64,000 bases of DNA from positions 1 through 64,000 of the forward strand of contig DASXUG010000007.1 of assembly GCA_036504995.1 (NCBI GenBank), written 5' to 3'. The translations under genes and the position numbers were made by a program. The notes under the pieces were generated by a model. The model did not search any database and was not told where the DNA came from. It worked only from the letters and a program-made list of their open reading frames with translations. The stretch's first letter is position 1. Every line of letters begins with the position of its first letter. Below are positions 61,770 through 64,000 of the stretch, piece after piece. This DNA is from DASXUG01 sp036504995 (GTDB lineage: Bacteria > Pseudomonadota > Gammaproteobacteria > Burkholderiales > Methylophilaceae).

Positions 61770-63200
61770 ATGTTGCTATGGATGGTAGTCATTACACTAT
61801 CTATTTGGGCGCTAGCTATCTTTTACTGGAAGGTGACTTATCACAACCCTTCAAATTCTGATGTTGTGTCTTTTCTTATTGTCGCACCGCTTGCGTTGCT
61901 CCTGTTTGTTTTTGTGGTGAATAGTGCCTCCTCGTATATGTTGCGTCCAAAGGTTGGTTCGAGTGTAGTAGCAGAGATCGAGGAGCGTGGGGGCAAGGTA
62001 AAACTTGAGTCTGAGGTTGCAACAAGCCGTGATTGGGTCCTGTCAGCAGCTTTTGGGCAGCTAGTGACTCTGCATGGTGAGTCTGTAGCAGATTTGGCCG
62101 CCGCCATGACTAAAAAAGAAACAAAGTTTGCCTTAGATTCAGAGTTGATGGATACCGAGGGTTTTCCATTAATGAGTGCAAGAATTACTGATTTAGATAT
62201 TGCAGGTACTTTTGATGCTTTTAGCGAGTGGATGGGTGAGCAAAAACTAGTAGATGAAAGCGTCGTTAACTGGTTGGTAGAGGATAAGCGTACTATACAT
62301 TTAGCTTATACCGTATTCTCGGCTTTAATCAGAACACTGCTATCTCAAGATCATGTGGCAGAGTTATTGGCAAATCATTTAAATGATCATAAAAACACTC
62401 TGCCAAATATATATTTGGTAAATAGCGTGCCTGAGCATTGGTCGCCAAAGCAAAAGGCACTGCTGAGCTCTTGGTTAAGTGACGAAATTTCTCGCCAAGG
62501 ATGGCCTGAAGCCTGTGTATTGAGTATCCCGTTGATGCTTGAAGGGCTAAACGCTTGGGAGATACTAGATGGCATTAATGTGCAAATTCACCAATCTGAC
62601 AAGTTAGGAATTTATGTTGTGACGTCCGCACAATCATATTTAGGCGAGCGTACTTTTGCCGAGTATGAAGCCAATGGAAAGTTACTGACTAATCAAAATA
62701 AAAACGGCAGCGTGTATGGTGAAGCTTCAGCTGGATTGTTAGTGATAGATGATAGGCTGGCTGTAAATTTTGAAGGAAATACAGTTGTGCAATTGCATCG
62801 TGCAGCCATGCTTCGTAGAGATAAATCTGCGGATGCTACGGGAAAAATTGGCCCTGACTTATTGCTAGATGTCATTAAAGATGCTCTAGCAGTGTCGGCG
62901 GTTGATGCAGCAGCGATAAAGGTAGTGGCTGCAGATACTGATGCTCGAGTGAGTAGAGTAACTGAGTTTTTTTCAGCGATTAATATGGCTTTACCAGAAG
63001 TAGATGCTGAGCAGGGATGTTTGAAGCTGCAAGAGCGCTGCGGCATGGTCGGGGTGGCTGCAGGGCTTGCAAGCCTTGTATATGCAATGGATAAGGTCGC
63101 GACCGATCAAACACCAGCACTGTGGGTGAGCAATACTGATAGTTTTAATCGATGTGCATTGGTGGTTAGTCCTTACAACAATAAAGCTAATTCACTGTAA
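61770..63200 (+). CDS. T6SS-associated membrane protein with ketosynthase-like C-terminal region
   Basis: This protein of about 476 residues has two N-terminal membrane segments (about residues 2-18 and 35-55), then a large cytosolic region. The last 70 residues resemble the end of thiolase-fold beta-ketoacyl synthases (CGMVGVAAGLASLVYAMDKV, NRCALVVSP), but no active-site Cys motif is obvious. It lies between the PAAR gene and tssM, so a structural or assembly role in the T6SS is likely. I chose the ATG at 61770 because AAAGG lies 7 bases upstream. GTG at 61752 is an alternative. Confidence 0.6.
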   Translation: MLLWMVVITLSIWALAIFYWKVTYHNPSNSDVVSFLIVAPLALLLFVFVVNSASSYMLRPKVGSSVVAEIEERGGKVKLESEVATSRDWVLSAAFGQLVTLHGESVADLAAAMTKKETKFALDSELMDTEGFPLMSARITDLDIAGTFDAFSEWMGEQKLVDESVVNWLVEDKRTIHLAYTVFSALIRTLLSQDHVAELLANHLNDHKNTLPNIYLVNSVPEHWSPKQKALLSSWLSDEISRQGWPEACVLSIPLMLEGLNAWEILDGINVQIHQSDKLGIYVVTSAQSYLGERTFAEYEANGKLLTNQNKNGSVYGEASAGLLVIDDRLAVNFEGNTVVQLHRAAMLRRDKSADATGKIGPDLLLDVIKDALAVSAVDAAAIKVVAADTDARVSRVTEFFSAINMALPEVDAEQGCLKLQERCGMVGVAAGLASLVYAMDKVATDQTPALWVSNTDSFNRCALVVSPYNNKANSL

Positions 63201-63232
63201 ACATAACCTTTATCTAAAAAACCAATAATAAT

Positions 63233-64000
63233 ATGAATAGAGTCACACAATTTATCATTGATCGCCGTACGCTAGCGGTATTGGGCTTTGCCGCATTTGC
63301 CGCATTTTTATTACTTGGAACACAATTTGTCGAGTTGGCCGTCAAGTGGATAGGGGTTGTTTTAGTGGCGGTAATACTTACGTGGTTTGGGGTGAAGTTT
63401 TACCAACACAGGCGTGCCAAAAAAGCGGCAAGTGATTTAGGGGATGCATTAGAAAGCCAAGCGAAAGCTGATGACAAAGCAAAATCAAGTCGACGTGGAG
63501 AAATTGATGTCATTCGTACCAGAATGATAGAAGCGGTAGATGCGATTAAAACCTCCAAACTAGGTATTACTTCTGGATCTACAGCATTGTACGAGTTGCC
63601 TTGGTACATGGTCATTGGCAATCCAGCGGCAGGCAAAAGCTCAGCTATTGTTAACTCGGGATTGCAGTTTCCATTTGCGGACAAGTATGGGGCAATTGTA
63701 CAGGGTGTTGGCGGTACTCGAAACTGTGATTGGTTTTTTACGGCGGATGGTATTTTGCTTGATACAGCTGGACGCTATGCCATACACGAAGAGGATCGTG
63801 AAGAGTGGTTCGGCTTCCTTGGATTACTTAAAAAATATCGTAAAAATGCACCGATTAATGGGGTTATTATCGCTGTCAGCATTTCGGAGCTGGCAGGTAA
63901 TAAGCCAGAGTTTGCAATTAACTTGGCTAAAAACTTACGCCAACGCGTGCAGGAACTGACTGAACGTTTAGAGGTTTTTGCTCCTGTCTATGTGGTATTC
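63233..64000 (+). CDS. tssM: Type VI secretion inner-membrane protein TssM (IcmF family), 5' part
   Basis: The frame is open from the ATG at 63233 to the window end (256 codons). It has two membrane segments (about residues 14-31 and 36-54), a charged linker and the ATPase-like domain with Walker A GNPAAGKSS (Lys135) and LLDTAGRYAIHEED. TssM forms the membrane complex with TssL and TssJ. The remainder, expected to be over 800 residues, is beyond the window. Confidence 0.92.
   Translation, partial: MNRVTQFIIDRRTLAVLGFAAFAAFLLLGTQFVELAVKWIGVVLVAVILTWFGVKFYQHRRAKKAASDLGDALESQAKADDKAKSSRRGEIDVIRTRMIEAVDAIKTSKLGITSGSTALYELPWYMVIGNPAAGKSSAIVNSGLQFPFADKYGAIVQGVGGTRNCDWFFTADGILLDTAGRYAIHEEDREEWFGFLGLLKKYRKNAPINGVIIAVSISELAGNKPEFAINLAKNLRQRVQELTERLEVFAPVYVVF

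Noticed and set aside
1..64000. CRISPR arrays, rRNA or tRNA genes, prophage genes
   Set aside because: No regularly spaced direct repeats with unique spacers, no rRNA-like sequence, no full tRNA cloverleaf and no phage structural or integrase genes were seen on either strand.

Overview
The window looks like a chromosomal segment of a betaproteobacterium with moderate to low GC, most likely a methylotroph of the Methylophilaceae (Methylotenera/Methylophilus type). This is inferred from the gene content (MSHA-type pseudopilus genes, polar-flagellum genes, paired bacterioferritins, UbiH-type hydroxylases, an isocitrate dehydrogenase with NAD-type residues) and from protein flavour. No rRNA or other marker gene is present to prove it.

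Layout. 1-11835 (minus strand): an MSHA-like type IV pilus operon running from an 813-aa GspE-family ATPase through mshE, mshG, an mshF-like gene, two major-type pilins, mshC, mshD, mshO, mshP and an mshQ-like gene cut by the window edge. 12002-14183 (plus): a NarX/NarL-like two-component pair. 14355-28589 (plus): a glycosylation island with a giant protein carrying two complete O-GlcNAc-transferase (GT41) modules plus two further glycosyltransferase-like domains, sugar-nucleotide genes of the FdtA/FdtB kind, an acyltransferase-like protein, two methyltransferases, a flavoprotein-like protein and a second TPR-GT41 protein. 28948-33999: a flagellar set with a near-consensus sigma-28 promoter, then fliC, flaG, fliD, fliS, fliT, a FliK-like and an FlhB-C-like gene. 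A reverse-strand TPR-GT9 gene follows, then fliE (minus) and fliFGHIJK (plus, to 43127).

43260-46916: pepP and two ubiquinone-type FAD hydroxylases in an overlapping operon. Next come dsbC, a complementary pair of bacterioferritin subunits and a Fur-box-controlled bfd. 49370-50002: a non-coding element of about 630 bp bounded by 64-bp inverted repeats. 50133-53103 (minus): pilC and pilB of the ordinary type IVa pilus. 53427-60111: cspA, icd (minus), rluE, a class I glutamine amidotransferase, a thioredoxin-like protein with a hypothetical partner, rsmE, and an N-acetylglutamate synthase fused to an N-terminal XRE DNA-binding domain. 60538-64000: the start of a type VI secretion cluster (TagX-like peptidase, PAAR tip, a membrane protein with a ketosynthase-like tail, and the 5' part of tssM).

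How it fits together. Surface structures dominate: an MSHA pilus, a type IVa pilus, a flagellum and a T6SS. The glycosylation genes sit directly upstream of fliC, and the flagellin is short with a Ser/Ala/Thr-rich central loop, so flagellin O-glycosylation is the natural reading. The most unusual items are the XRE-ArgA fusion with a 12-bp perfect inverted repeat in its promoter, the doubled GT41 giant protein, the MshD prepilin whose leader was apparently expanded by four 27-bp tandem units at the peptidase site, the 64-bp TIR element, and the Icd with NAD-type residues.
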